From positions 1 through 64,000 of the forward strand of contig JAEUUU010000020.1 in the NCBI GenBank assembly GCA_016787345.1: 64,000 nt of DNA. The letters are read 5' to 3'. The stretch is from Saprospiraceae bacterium. GTDB lineage: Bacteria > Bacteroidota > Bacteroidia > Chitinophagales > Saprospiraceae. The notes beneath the pieces are model-generated. The model was not told the DNA's origin, did not search any database, and saw only the letters and a list, made by a program, of their open reading frames with translations. Shown one piece after another: positions 27,173 to 38,060 of the stretch. The translations under genes and the position numbers were made by a program. Position 1 is the first letter of the stretch. Each line of letters starts with the position of its first letter.

Positions 27173-29227
27173 TTAACGCTTGCGCACCATCGTCAGAATC
27201 GTCGCAATAGCCACGGTCTCTCCTGTTTCGTCGTACACATCGACCAGCCATTTGACGATGCCGCGCGGTATGGCGGCGATGCCTTCGCGCGCGGGGTCGT
27301 ATTCCTGTTCGATTTTTTCCTTCACGGTCAATTTCACCCCGATGGTCATGCCCGGATAAACGGGTTTGGTAAAACGGCACTCATCGAGGCCGTAATTGAG
27401 CAAAACAGGGCCTTTTTTCGGATCAACAAACAAGCCGGCCGCTTTCGACAGCACAAAATAGCCATGCGCCACCCGGCCGGTAAAGGGCGTGCCTTCAAGC
27501 GCGGTTTCGTCCATGTGCGCATAAAAATTGTCGCCGCTGACGTTGGCAAAGTTGTGAATGTCGGCGATGCTCACGGTATGTTTGGCCGTCACGAGGGTCT
27601 CCCCTACCTCCAGTTCGTCGAAGTATTTTTTGAACGGATGCACCGGCGTTTCGCGCTGCGCGCCGCCCGACTGGTACTGACCGGTCACGGCCGTAACATC
27701 GGTCGGGTGGCCCTGAATGGCGGTGCGTTGCATGTAGTGCATCACGCCGCGCATGCCGCCCATTTCCTCGCCGCCGCCGGCGTGGCCGGGGCCGCCGTGT
27801 ACGAGCAGGGGCATAGGCGAACCGTGGCCCGTGCTTTCTTTGGCCGAATCGCGGTTGAGCACGAGCACCCGGCCGTGCCAGGAAGCGGCTTCGAGCACGT
27901 ACTCGCGGGCAATGCCGCGGTCGTGGGTGCAAATCGTGGAAACCAGCGAACCGCGCCCGAGGGCCGCGATTTCTACGGCTTGCTCGATGGTTTTATAAGG
28001 CATGATGGTCGAAACCGGACCGAAACACTCTGTTTCGTGGCTGATCGTGTTGTGCAACGGGTTGTCGTTGCGCAGCAGGATCGGCGGCAAAAAAGCGCCT
28101 TTTTCGCGGCTGGCGCCCGTCACCTCAAAATCGTCGGGGTGGCCGTGCACGATAGGGGTTTTGGCGGCCAGCAGACGCAGCTTTTCGCGTACGCGGTCGA
28201 GCTGGTGGCGGTTGATGAGGGCGCCCATGCGCACGCCTTCGACCGAAGGATCGCCCACGAGGGTTTTGGCGAGTTCTTTGGACAAGGCTTTTTGCACCTC
28301 GTCGAGCAGGTTTTCAGGCACAAGAATGCGACGCACCGCCGTACATTTTTGGCCGGCCTTGGTGACCATTTCCCGGCGTACTTCCTTGATAAACAAGTCA
28401 AATTCGGGCGTGCCGGGCACGGCGTCTTCGCCCAAAACGGCGGCATTGAGCGAGTCGGCTTCCATAGTGAAGGGCACCGAATGTTCGATCAGGGCGGGGT
28501 GTGCGCGCAGTTTTTTACCGGTTTCGGCCGAGCCGGTGAAGGTGACCACGTCCTGGTTTTGCACGTGATCGAGGAGGCCGCGACCGGTTCCGCAAATCAG
28601 TTGCAGGGCGCCCTCGGGCAGAATGCCGGAAGCGACAATGTCGTGCACCATGGCTTCGGTCAGAAACGAAGTCTGCTCACTGGCCTTGACCACAGCGGGC
28701 ATACCGGCCAGGAGGTTGACGGAAATTTTTTCCAACATACCCCAAATAGGGAAATTGAAGGCATTGATGTGCACGGCCACGCCGCGTTTGGGCGTCAGGA
28801 TATGGTGACCGATGAAGGTATTTTCTTTGGAAAGCCGCACGGTTTCCCCCTCCACGTAATAGGTTTCATTGGGAAAGCGGCGGCGCAAGCTGCTGTACGC
28901 GAACAGGTTGCCGATGCCGCCCTCGATATCGACCCAGCTGTCGGCCCGGGTGGCGCCGGTGAGGTGGCTGAGGCCGTAATAACGGTCTTTGCGATCGAGC
29001 AGATACAAAGCGAGGGCTTTGAGCATCCGGCCGCGTTCGTGAAACGTGAGGCGGCGCAGCGCGGGGTTTCCGGCTTTGCGGGCGTAGTCGAGTACGGCGG
29101 CATAGTCGATCCCATCGGAGGCAGTTGTGCCGATCAGTTCGCCGGTATAGGCGTTGAACTGGGGCAACCCCTCGCCCTCACCGGGCGTCCAGTGACCGAG
29201 AATATAGTGTTGAATGGATTTAGACAT
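27173..29227 (-). CDS. paaZ: bifunctional oxepin-CoA hydrolase / aldehyde dehydrogenase PaaZ
   Basis: Opens the oxepin-CoA ring and oxidises the resulting semialdehyde in aerobic phenylacetate breakdown. 684 residues, same length as E. coli PaaZ. The N-terminal aldehyde dehydrogenase has Glu256 (FTMEADSL) and nucleophile Cys295 (GQKCTAVR), the same numbers as in E. coli. The C-terminal MaoC-type (R)-hydratase has Asp566 and His571 in SGDNFYAHMD. Both active sites look complete. No other paa gene is in the window, so it stands alone here. A -7 match (TACTTTTG on the minus strand) lies at 29261-29254, with no clear -33 element. Confidence 0.96.
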   Translation of the reverse strand: MSKSIQHYILGHWTPGEGEGLPQFNAYTGELIGTTASDGIDYAAVLDYARKAGNPALRRLTFHERGRMLKALALYLLDRKDRYYGLSHLTGATRADSWVDIEGGIGNLFAYSSLRRRFPNETYYVEGETVRLSKENTFIGHHILTPKRGVAVHINAFNFPIWGMLEKISVNLLAGMPAVVKASEQTSFLTEAMVHDIVASGILPEGALQLICGTGRGLLDHVQNQDVVTFTGSAETGKKLRAHPALIEHSVPFTMEADSLNAAVLGEDAVPGTPEFDLFIKEVRREMVTKAGQKCTAVRRILVPENLLDEVQKALSKELAKTLVGDPSVEGVRMGALINRHQLDRVREKLRLLAAKTPIVHGHPDDFEVTGASREKGAFLPPILLRNDNPLHNTISHETECFGPVSTIMPYKTIEQAVEIAALGRGSLVSTICTHDRGIAREYVLEAASWHGRVLVLNRDSAKESTGHGSPMPLLVHGGPGHAGGGEEMGGMRGVMHYMQRTAIQGHPTDVTAVTGQYQSGGAQRETPVHPFKKYFDELEVGETLVTAKHTVSIADIHNFANVSGDNFYAHMDETALEGTPFTGRVAHGYFVLSKAAGLFVDPKKGPVLLNYGLDECRFTKPVYPGMTIGVKLTVKEKIEQEYDPAREGIAAIPRGIVKWLVDVYDETGETVAIATILTMVRKR

Positions 29228-29385
29228 GGCTGTGAAAATTGGAAAGGACGAGGCAAAAGTATACAGGCCGGAAAGCCGTTTTGTCTAAATCGTACAAGCA
29301 GCCATAAATTTTTCACCTGGCCCCGGTGAAATTGTCTGTTTCGCCTGACCTTGATTTCCGATTTTACCACACCTTTTCATTTTTT

Positions 29386-32300
29386 ATGAAAAAAATTTAC
29401 CTGTTCACATGCCTTTTGGGATTCATTTTCCCCGAATTGCTCCGGGCACAATCGCCGGCTTGCGGAACTGGCCTGTTTTGGTCGGCACTGGCTGCCAGCG
29501 ACAGCACCCTAGCCGCCGGAATGGGCAGCCAAAATGCTGCTGCTTACGCTTTTTTGGCCAACCCGGCGTCCGAAAACGCCGGCCGTAGCCAGGTCACCCT
29601 GCCCGTAGTGGTGCACATTATTCACAACAACGGCACGGAAAACCTTAGCGACGCCCAGGTGCAACAGGCCATCGAGCGGCTCAACCAGGCTTTTGCCAAC
29701 GAAGGTTTTTTCGATCAGGGCTCGGGCGTCGACGTGCCTATCCGGTTTTGCCTGGCCACCCGCTCGCCCGAAGGCGGCGCTACCACGGGAATCAACCGGG
29801 TGCAAAACCCGCTGACCAATATGGTGCTGGAAGACGACGATGGTTTCGTCAAAAACCTCTCCCGCTGGGACCCCACCCGCTATATCAACATCTGGGTCGT
29901 GCGCTCCATCTGTTCGCAGGCCTGGGGTTGCGGATTGAGCGGCTACGCATCGTTTCCGTCTCAGCACGGCGCACTCTCCGACGGTATCGTACTCGAATAC
30001 TTCTTTTTCAACGGCTCGCCCGGCTCCGGCAGCACTGCCCCCCACGAAATGGGGCATTACCTGGGACTTTACCACACTTTTGAGGGCGGCTGCACCAACA
30101 ACGACTGCCTGGCCGACGGCGACCGGGTGTGCGACACCCCGCCCGACCAAAGCACCGCCCCCATTCCCTGCGACCAGATCGTCAATTCCTGCACAACCGA
30201 CGCCCAGTCGGGCCTCGCCAGCGACCTGCCCGATGCCACTCAAAACTTTCTCGACTACGCCGATGCAAGCTGCCGGCACGATTTTACGAGCGGACAGTCG
30301 GCCCGTATGGAATTTTTTGTCCAGACAGCCCGACAAAGCCTGCTCGATTCGGATGGCTGCGGGCAACCCTGCCCCGCGCTCGTCGACGCCGCATTTTCAG
30401 TCAGCGCCCCAATTGTCGATCTGGGTGAAACGGTCAATTTTTCCAACCTCAGCCAAAACGCGGCGAGCTTCACCTGGACATCCAACGGCGCCCTCTTCTC
30501 TACCTCGGCCAATGCCGCTTTCAGCTTCAATTCGATCGGTTCCTTTACCATCGAACTGAGTGCCACGAGCGCCAACCCCAACCTTTGTCCGCCCCAAAGC
30601 GCCAGCACCCTGGTGCAGGTTATTTGTCCGGTACAGGCTGATTTTCAGGTCGATCCGCTGGAAGTATTCACCGGCGGCGCCGTCAGCGTGACCAATACCA
30701 GCCAGGGCGCCGGGCAACTGGAATGGTTCGTCAACGACGTATCGCAGGGCGCCGTGCTGGATGCCTATACTTTTTCGGAGCCGGGCGCTTACGAAATACG
30801 GCTCGAAGCAGGAAACGGCATTTGCAGCACCGCCAAAACCCTGGTGGTGACCGTGCTGGATTCGTGTCTGGGTTCTTCTTTTCAACAGTACTACGGCACT
30901 GGCAACGACGAACGGGGCGTGGCCTCCGTCGTGTTGGCCGATGGCAATTTCCTGGTCGGCGGCGACGGCGCAGTGCCCGGCGCGCTGCAGGAAGTTTTAT
31001 TTATTAAAACCGATCCGGACGGCAACGTCATCTGGTCGAAACGCTTCGGAACACCCGACGGCAGTGAAAAACTGCAACACCTGGCGGCCCAACCTGATGG
31101 AGGATTCGTGGCCTTGCTCAGCAGCGATACCTGGACGGGCTTCGACGACGCCTCCATCGCAAGTTTCGATGCCGGCGGGCAATTGTTGTGGCAAAAAAGG
31201 CTGGTCACGCCGGGCATCGACGAATTGCGCCGCATCGTAGCCACGCCCGACGGCGGCTGGATCGCCTGCGGCTACGTACAACCCGCGCCGCCGCAAAAGG
31301 CCTCGGCCTGTTTTATCAAACTCGATGCAAATGGCAACCAGCAGTGGGCCAAAGCATACGGGGCTGCCAACGGCGATACCTATGCGACCGACGTCGCAGT
31401 GGCGCTGGATGCGGGTTACCACGCCTGTGGCTATTACTACAAGCCCAACGGCGTTCGCGACGCCATGATGCTCGAACTCGACGCCGACGGAAATATTGTA
31501 TCGGCTCAGGTGTTGGACTACCTCTCAAACGACCGGGTATTCTGGTCGGTAAAAGTGTCGCCAACCATACCGCCCAATCTGTATTTCAGCGGAGAAGAAA
31601 CCAACGACCCTGCTTTGGGCATCGGGGGCATTTTTATCAGAAAAAATGCGGGGGCAACCACGGTGACCGGCAACGTTTTCATCAACGCAGGTCAAAACAC
31701 GATTTTCTCCGACCTGAAACTAACTTCCGACGGCCAGGTTGTCATCGCAGCCAGCCCCTCCGACGACGTGCCGCAGCCCAAGGCGATTTTTTTGCAGGAA
31801 GACCTGGGCATGACCAACCGATTCGTCCAGCAGTACGCGGCAAAAGGGCAGGCCTCCATTCAGCATGTGGAAACCGGCCCGTTGGTTGGCGCTTTATACA
31901 CCGGGCGCAGCAGCGACGGCGGGCAGCAGGATATTTTACTCATTCGCGCCAACTCGACCGGTGTTGCCGGCGAGTGCCCGCAGGAGGAAACGATTTTCGA
32001 CGCTTACCCCGTCTTACCCGGAAACCTCAACAACCTGGCAATCAGCGAAATGAGCGCCTCCCTGTTGGAAACGACCCCGGGCATGTCGGTAGCCGATTAT
32101 GCCCTGGACAGCGGAGCCCCTTGCACCCCATCCTGTCTTACGCCTTCCTGTAAAACCGCCTGGAGCGCATACTTCGAAGACGTTGGCTCCACGTCTTCTT
32201 TGAGCGCAATAACCAAAGCCCCCGACGGCACCTTGTATGCCGGCGGCTGGCGCAACAACCAGACTTTGCTGGTCAATTTCACCCCCGACGGCAAGGTATT

Positions 32301-35300
32301 GTGGAGCCGGCAGTTCGACTTCACCAACCGCAACGAACGCTTGCAAGACCTGTTCGTCGACAGCGACGGCAACCTCCTGGGCGTGGGCAATACCGATCTG
32401 GCGACCATCGTTTTCAGCGGTTATGCGTTCAAATACAACCCGGTAGCCAACACTGTGCTTTGGGTAAAAGAAGAAGCGCAAAGTAAATTGTCGCGCTTTA
32501 CCAGCGTTCAGGAACTAAGCCCCGGCGGCAATTACCTGATTGGCGGCTCCTACCCTACAGGCGCCTCTTCGGGCAACCCCGACTTCGATCCGTTTCTGCT
32601 CGAAATGGATCGCAATACCGGCAATTTGCTGACAGACGATTGGAACCATGCCTTTGATTTTGACAAAAATGAAGAAATGCGGTCTGTCAAACGCAAAGGC
32701 AATGAAATTTATGCCGTGGGCAGGGTCGAGTTTACACCGCCGCCCAACAGCCAGCGCAGTCCAGTGATTTACCATGCCGACGCCAACGGCAACCTGCTGG
32801 AATTGCTCAAACTGGAAATCGCCTCCGTCGGCACACCCTATCTCGAAGCGACCGACTTCGTTTTCGATGCCGATTCGCTGGTCATTTGCCTGCACGGCCG
32901 CTTCGATACAACGCCCGGTTTGCTGAGCAACCAAATGGCGCTGGTCAAAATCGCACCCAGCGGCCAGGTCATCTGGGCACGGCGATTTACCATCAACAAT
33001 CAAAACACATCCAGCACGGTGTTTGCCACGCAAGGGCTGGTCGCCGGCGCCGACGGGTATTATGTCGTGACCCGCGATTTTCTGCTTAAAACAGATCAAT
33101 ACGGCCGTTTAATGTGGGTGCGCCATACCTACGGAAGGCACGACGTGGGCAGAAATCTGGCCGTGGAGCAAAACGGATCGGTGTTTTTGGTCGGGAAAAA
33201 TGTCAATCCGGCCGGTATTTTCCTGGCTCGTTACCAGGCCGCCACAGGTGACCCGGGGTCGCGTTGCGGGCAGGATTTCGGCATATCGGCCTTCGAAGAT
33301 GATTTGACCGACATCAGTACCGTACCATTCAACTGGACCCAGTACTCCAGCCCGCTTTTTATGCAAACCAACGCGGCTGCGCCATCTGTCGCGACACTCA
33401 GCGACATCGGCTACCTGTGTAATTCTCCCTGCTTCGAAATTTGCGGCAACGGAAGAAGTGACGACTACGACAACCTCTCCGACTGCGTCGATCCCGCCTG
33501 CCTGTGTATTGCCTGCAATGGCGAGCAGGCGCGTATCTGGTATTTCGGCGTCCACGCGGGGCTTGATTTTTCCACCGACCCGCCCACCGTACTCACCGAC
33601 GGTGCAACCGACAGCCCCGGTGCAACCGGCGTGATGTGCGATGCCGGAGGCCGCCTTTTGTTGTACACCGACGGCGAAACGATCTTCAACCGCAACCACC
33701 AGCCGTTGCCCGAAGGCAGTGGTATTTTAGGCGCCAATACATCGCTGGCCAACATGCTGATTCCGCTCAGCAGCGCTGTTTTCAGCCTCCAACATGCCAA
33801 TACAGGCACCAATTTCAATCCTTATTACACGGAAATAGACATGGACAGGGATCAGGGGCTGGGAGACGTAAAACTGGAAAATGGTCTGTTGCAAAAAAAC
33901 CAGATCGCCGACCTGACCCCGGTGAGCGACAAAATGGCTGCAACCCGTGCCTGCACAGGCATCGAAAGTTGGTGGGTATTGCGCAAGCGGAGAAACGTCG
34001 AGCAGTTTTTTGTTTTTGAGATCAATGCCGCCGATAACATTGCCACCCAGTCATTCACCATCGACATCGGTGAACTGGACCAGAATGGCTTCGGAAATAA
34101 CGTCGTTGCCCAAATGAAATTCAACCACGCCGGCACCCTGCTGGCCGATGCCTTGCCCAATTCCGCCGGCTTCGACCTTTTTGAATTCGATCCGGCGCTT
34201 GGCGGCATGTCGACCTTCGCTTCGATCCGGCAGAACGATCTCGCGGGTGTTTATACCCTCGAATTTTCGCCCAACGACCGCTTTTTGTACGTCGCTACCC
34301 CTACCCGATTGTATCAATACGACCTGCAGGCCGGCAGCGCGCAAGCCATCGCCCAATCGCGGGTATTGCTGGCCAACAGCGCCACGCCGCGTTTCGGCGC
34401 CCTGCAAACGGGCCCCAACGGCAAAATATACATCGCCACGGGCGCCGGCGCTCCCGCCGACGCACTCGACGTGATTTTTCAACCCGACCAGGCTGGTGCG
34501 GCTTGTCTGTATCAGCCCAATGCACAACCCCTGGGTTCCGGCCGTGTGCGATACGGGCTGCCCTACATCGCTCCCGGATTGGCCGTACCCAGAGAAAGGG
34601 TTGAAATACAGGGGCCCGACTCGCTTTGCGGACTCCCCGCGCAGAGTATTTATGTTTTGAAAAACTCCGCCCTTTGTATCGGCGCCGACTCCATCGCCTG
34701 GGAACTGAGCGGCGGTTCGGGCGGATTGTTTAATATACAGAATTACGTTGTTCAGTTTCAGGATACCGGCGTCTACCGCCTTGTGGCAAAAGTCTGGTTC
34801 GATTGCGGGCTAAAAACCGATACCCTGTTTGTCACCGTCACCGCCGACGAGGCCCCGGCGCTCAACCTCGGCCCCGACATCAAAGTGTGCGAAAACGGCG
34901 TGTTCCAACTCGATGCAGGAGCCGGTTTCGAGCGGTACCGCTGGCAGGACGGCACACCCGAGCAAACACTCACCACTTCGTTCCCCGGCGTTTACTGGGT
35001 TACCGTGTGGGACGCCTGCGGCAATACGCAGACCGACACCATCAAAATTACCGTCGATCCGGGCACTCAGCTCGATCTGGGTCCCAACCAGGTGGTTTGC
35101 CGGCTGGAAGGCACAACATTTGAATTGCCCGACAATTTTGAGTCCTGGGAATGGTCGCCCGGCGCCCTGCTTGGCTGCGATACCTGCGAGACGATCGCCG
35201 TCTACCCCGCCGCGATTGTCAATTACGTCGTCACGGCGCGCAATGCCGATGGCTGTCTGAGCACCGATACCGTTCGCGTCAGTCCGCTGTTGCTGGGCGC

Positions 35301-35991
35301 CGTACTCGACACCCAGATTTGCCGGGGCGCTGCGCTCGAATACCTGGGCACTCCTTTGCCCAACACCGTCGACACCAGTTTTTTGCTCGATATCGTCACG
35401 CCGGAAGGCTGCGACCTCCTGTTGACAACCATCATCGACATTTTCCCGCCCGTACAGGTACAATTGCCGGCCGATACCACCCTGAAAATCGGGGCTGAAC
35501 TTGCCCTGAACGTATTGGTCGGCAGCGGAGCAGCGCCGTACCAATATGCGTGGTCGGCGCCCGGTTTTTTGAGCTGCGACGATTGCCCCGACCCGGTGGT
35601 CAGGCCGCTGCAAGCGGTTGCCTACACCGTCGTCGTCACCGACGCCAACGGCTGCACCGGGAGCGACGATATTATCCTGAACGTCGACGATAGTTGTGAA
35701 GTGCGCGCGCCGACGGCATTCACCCCCGACGCCGACGGCACCAACGACACCTTTTATCTGCTCTGCGATCCCTGCGTGGATCAGGTGCGTTCGCTGCGCA
35801 TTTGGTCGCGCTGGGGCGAGGAGGTGTACCTCGGCGTCAATCTGCCACCCAACGACGCCGCGTTGGGTTGGGATGGCCGCTCGCGCAAGGGTCAGGCGTT
35901 TCCGTCCGACGTCCTGTTCTGGTCGGCAGAGGTGGTGTTTTTCGACGGGCGGCTGGAACGTTTTCAGGGAGAACTTACCCTGATTCGGTAG
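29386..35991 (+). CDS. M43-type metalloprotease with beta-propellers and T9SS type B domain
   Basis: 2201 residues from the ATG at 29386 (MKKIYLFTCLLGFIFPELLR, signal peptide cut at AQ). An upstream in-frame ATG (29326) would spoil the signal. A pappalysin-like M43 peptidase (about 60-330) has the zinc site HEMGHYLGLYH starting at His220. PKD-like domains follow (about 335-500), then a long propeller built of PDGxxxW and GNxxWxKxYG repeats (about 510-1280). A second propeller (WYFGVHAGLDF ... LLLYTDGETIFN; about 1385-1730) and Ig/PKD domains come next. Last is a gliding-associated type B C-terminal domain (APTAFTPDADGTNDTFYL ... RFQGELTLIR). Probably a surface or released protease. Confidence 0.92.
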   Translation: MKKIYLFTCLLGFIFPELLRAQSPACGTGLFWSALAASDSTLAAGMGSQNAAAYAFLANPASENAGRSQVTLPVVVHIIHNNGTENLSDAQVQQAIERLNQAFANEGFFDQGSGVDVPIRFCLATRSPEGGATTGINRVQNPLTNMVLEDDDGFVKNLSRWDPTRYINIWVVRSICSQAWGCGLSGYASFPSQHGALSDGIVLEYFFFNGSPGSGSTAPHEMGHYLGLYHTFEGGCTNNDCLADGDRVCDTPPDQSTAPIPCDQIVNSCTTDAQSGLASDLPDATQNFLDYADASCRHDFTSGQSARMEFFVQTARQSLLDSDGCGQPCPALVDAAFSVSAPIVDLGETVNFSNLSQNAASFTWTSNGALFSTSANAAFSFNSIGSFTIELSATSANPNLCPPQSASTLVQVICPVQADFQVDPLEVFTGGAVSVTNTSQGAGQLEWFVNDVSQGAVLDAYTFSEPGAYEIRLEAGNGICSTAKTLVVTVLDSCLGSSFQQYYGTGNDERGVASVVLADGNFLVGGDGAVPGALQEVLFIKTDPDGNVIWSKRFGTPDGSEKLQHLAAQPDGGFVALLSSDTWTGFDDASIASFDAGGQLLWQKRLVTPGIDELRRIVATPDGGWIACGYVQPAPPQKASACFIKLDANGNQQWAKAYGAANGDTYATDVAVALDAGYHACGYYYKPNGVRDAMMLELDADGNIVSAQVLDYLSNDRVFWSVKVSPTIPPNLYFSGEETNDPALGIGGIFIRKNAGATTVTGNVFINAGQNTIFSDLKLTSDGQVVIAASPSDDVPQPKAIFLQEDLGMTNRFVQQYAAKGQASIQHVETGPLVGALYTGRSSDGGQQDILLIRANSTGVAGECPQEETIFDAYPVLPGNLNNLAISEMSASLLETTPGMSVADYALDSGAPCTPSCLTPSCKTAWSAYFEDVGSTSSLSAITKAPDGTLYAGGWRNNQTLLVNFTPDGKVLWSRQFDFTNRNERLQDLFVDSDGNLLGVGNTDLATIVFSGYAFKYNPVANTVLWVKEEAQSKLSRFTSVQELSPGGNYLIGGSYPTGASSGNPDFDPFLLEMDRNTGNLLTDDWNHAFDFDKNEEMRSVKRKGNEIYAVGRVEFTPPPNSQRSPVIYHADANGNLLELLKLEIASVGTPYLEATDFVFDADSLVICLHGRFDTTPGLLSNQMALVKIAPSGQVIWARRFTINNQNTSSTVFATQGLVAGADGYYVVTRDFLLKTDQYGRLMWVRHTYGRHDVGRNLAVEQNGSVFLVGKNVNPAGIFLARYQAATGDPGSRCGQDFGISAFEDDLTDISTVPFNWTQYSSPLFMQTNAAAPSVATLSDIGYLCNSPCFEICGNGRSDDYDNLSDCVDPACLCIACNGEQARIWYFGVHAGLDFSTDPPTVLTDGATDSPGATGVMCDAGGRLLLYTDGETIFNRNHQPLPEGSGILGANTSLANMLIPLSSAVFSLQHANTGTNFNPYYTEIDMDRDQGLGDVKLENGLLQKNQIADLTPVSDKMAATRACTGIESWWVLRKRRNVEQFFVFEINAADNIATQSFTIDIGELDQNGFGNNVVAQMKFNHAGTLLADALPNSAGFDLFEFDPALGGMSTFASIRQNDLAGVYTLEFSPNDRFLYVATPTRLYQYDLQAGSAQAIAQSRVLLANSATPRFGALQTGPNGKIYIATGAGAPADALDVIFQPDQAGAACLYQPNAQPLGSGRVRYGLPYIAPGLAVPRERVEIQGPDSLCGLPAQSIYVLKNSALCIGADSIAWELSGGSGGLFNIQNYVVQFQDTGVYRLVAKVWFDCGLKTDTLFVTVTADEAPALNLGPDIKVCENGVFQLDAGAGFERYRWQDGTPEQTLTTSFPGVYWVTVWDACGNTQTDTIKITVDPGTQLDLGPNQVVCRLEGTTFELPDNFESWEWSPGALLGCDTCETIAVYPAAIVNYVVTARNADGCLSTDTVRVSPLLLGAVLDTQICRGAALEYLGTPLPNTVDTSFLLDIVTPEGCDLLLTTIIDIFPPVQVQLPADTTLKIGAELALNVLVGSGAAPYQYAWSAPGFLSCDDCPDPVVRPLQAVAYTVVVTDANGCTGSDDIILNVDDSCEVRAPTAFTPDADGTNDTFYLLCDPCVDQVRSLRIWSRWGEEVYLGVNLPPNDAALGWDGRSRKGQAFPSDVLFWSAEVVFFDGRLERFQGELTLIR

Positions 35992-36006
35992 GAAGGGTAA
36001 AAGAAA

Positions 36007-36045
36007 CAGGGGCTAAAAATCTGTTTGTCAGACTTTTAGCCCCTG
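36007..36045. terminator. bidirectional intrinsic terminator
   Basis: CAGGGGCTAAAA (36007-36018) pairs perfectly with TTTTAGCCCCTG (36034-36045). TCTG/CAGA inside extends the stem past one mismatch. It lies between the end of the plus-strand protease gene and the 3' end of the minus-strand tRNA, with T-rich tracts in both directions, so it probably serves both. Confidence 0.85.
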
Positions 36046-36053
36046 AATTTTGG

Positions 36054-36128
36054 TCGGAACAGTAGGATTCGAACCTACGACCTCACGCGTGTGAAGCGTG
36101 CGCTCTAAACCGACTGAGCTATGCTCCG
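36054..36128 (-). tRNA. tRNA-Val (anticodon CAC)
   Basis: 75 nt plus an encoded CCA (36053-36051). The acceptor stem CGGAGCA/TGTTCCG has one G-T pair. The D stem is GCTC/GAGC, the anticodon stem CACGC/GCGTG and the loop TTCACAC. The T arm is GTAGG TTCGAAT CCTAC. The anticodon is CAC at 36093-36091, reading GUG. A73 agrees with valine identity. Confidence 0.95.
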
Positions 36129-36246
36129 GATGCGGGAGGGCGAAGGTATGGCGCTTTTTGATGAGCGGCAAAGGCAGACGCTGTTTTTTTCCTTGAAGGG
36201 GGATTGTTTTGCGTTTGACATCTGTTCACCCAAACCAATTTTTCCT

Positions 36247-36786
36247 TCAACATCCGTTCCGGGTTGCGGCGCCGGCCAGTGCGGCCGCAAAATCCTGACG
36301 CCCGCGCAGGGCGCCCGCCGTTTGCAACAGCGCTTCGATGCGGGCATGAAAATAGTCGTGCAGGTCGTTGTCGGCGATCAGGCGGCAGGCTTCCTCGAAA
36401 GCCGTCACCGTTGGCGGGAAAAACGTGTCCTTGACGTAACCGCGCTGTTCGAGGTACAACACGGCCTGTTCGGGCCAGCAGAGCAGCACGTCGGCAAGAT
36501 GGTGCGGAAACACGGCGATTTTTTTAAAGTCGCCGGTGATCTTTTTCAGGCGGCTCGTGCGGGCCCGGTGCCGGCGGGAGCGGCGTTCGGGGAAAAAATG
36601 TTTGACGATTTTCTCCTTAAATGCCGCCAGCAGCGCTTCCTGGTGCGGGGCATCGCCAAATTCCATCTGGCAATACTGTTTGGCTTCGCGGAAGCGCGAG
36701 CAAATTTTCAGGATTTCCTGTACCAATTCTTCCTTTTCCAGCCGTTCGAGGCGCTGGGCGAGCTGGCGGGTACTGAGGGTCGGCAT
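36247..36786 (-). CDS. DUF6155 family protein
   Basis: 179 residues, cytosolic and helical. LAQRLERLEKEELVQEILKI at the start, then FREAKQYCQMEFG, a basic SRRHRARTSRLKKITGDFKK stretch and PHHLADVLLCWPEQAVLYLEQ fit the DUF6155 family as I recall it. Function unknown. It lies 118 bp upstream of the tRNA gene on the same strand and diverges from DUF2200. A -7 box was not obvious. Confidence 0.75.
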   Translation of the reverse strand: MPTLSTRQLAQRLERLEKEELVQEILKICSRFREAKQYCQMEFGDAPHQEALLAAFKEKIVKHFFPERRSRRHRARTSRLKKITGDFKKIAVFPHHLADVLLCWPEQAVLYLEQRGYVKDTFFPPTVTAFEEACRLIADNDLHDYFHARIEALLQTAGALRGRQDFAAALAGAATRNGC

Positions 36787-36868
36787 GGGGCGAAGGTAGG
36801 CGATCTTGATTTTTGAAAAAGAGGGTTTAATCTTGTACCTTCAAAAGCGGGAAAAATATTCTTGATCA

Positions 36869-37219
36869 ATGGACAACACCAGAGTTTTCAAAATGTCGTT
36901 TGCAAGCGTCTATCCGCACTACATTCAAAAAGCGGAAAAAAAGGGGCGTATCAAAGAGGAGGTGGATACTGTTATTTTTTGGCTCACCGGTTATGATCAG
37001 CAATCGTTGCAGCGGCAAATAGATGAAAAAGTCAGTTTTGAAACCTTTTTTGCGCAGGCTCCGCAGATCAATCCGAACGTTTCTAAAATCACCGGTGTGA
37101 TCTGTGGGTACCGTGTCGAAGAAATCGAAGACAAACTGATGCAACAGATTCGGTATTTGGACAAGCTGGTAGACGAACTGGCCAAAGGGAAATCGATGGA
37201 GAAGATTTTAAGGAAGTAG
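36869..37219 (+). CDS. DUF2200 family protein
   Basis: 116 residues, the usual family length. [21 protein letters not shown], then [13 protein letters not shown], then [24 protein letters not shown] are the conserved blocks of DUF2200, a widespread small cytosolic family of unknown role. It stands alone, 99 bp before the response regulator, divergent from DUF6155. Confidence 0.93.
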   Translation: MDNTRVFKMSFASVYPHYIQKAEKKGRIKEEVDTVIFWLTGYDQQSLQRQIDEKVSFETFFAQAPQINPNVSKITGVICGYRVEEIEDKLMQQIRYLDKLVDELAKGKSMEKILRK

Positions 37220-37265
37220 ACTGGCTTTACTCCCGAAACTGTTTCAGGGGCCGCTAACTTTTCTC

Positions 37266-37293
37266 TTTGGCTCCATTTCCCTTCGTAACTTTG
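37266..37293 (+). promoter_or_regulatory. promoter of response regulator gene
   Basis: TTTG (37266-37269), 16 nt and TAACTTTG (37286-37293), a full -7 match with a slightly short spacer. Predicted start near 37300, leader about 19 nt. Confidence 0.6.
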
Positions 37294-37318
37294 TCAGCAT
37301 ACGGCCATCCTCCCCAAC

Positions 37319-37999
<681 letters not shown>

Positions 38000-38060
38000 G
38001 TTCAAATTCAGCCTTCTTCGCGTCAAAGTACCAATGCCAGAAGTGTGCGCGCGCTTGTTA

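Noticed and set aside
27464-29329. 621-residue plus-strand frame
   Set aside because: Shadow of paaZ, whose two active sites are complete.
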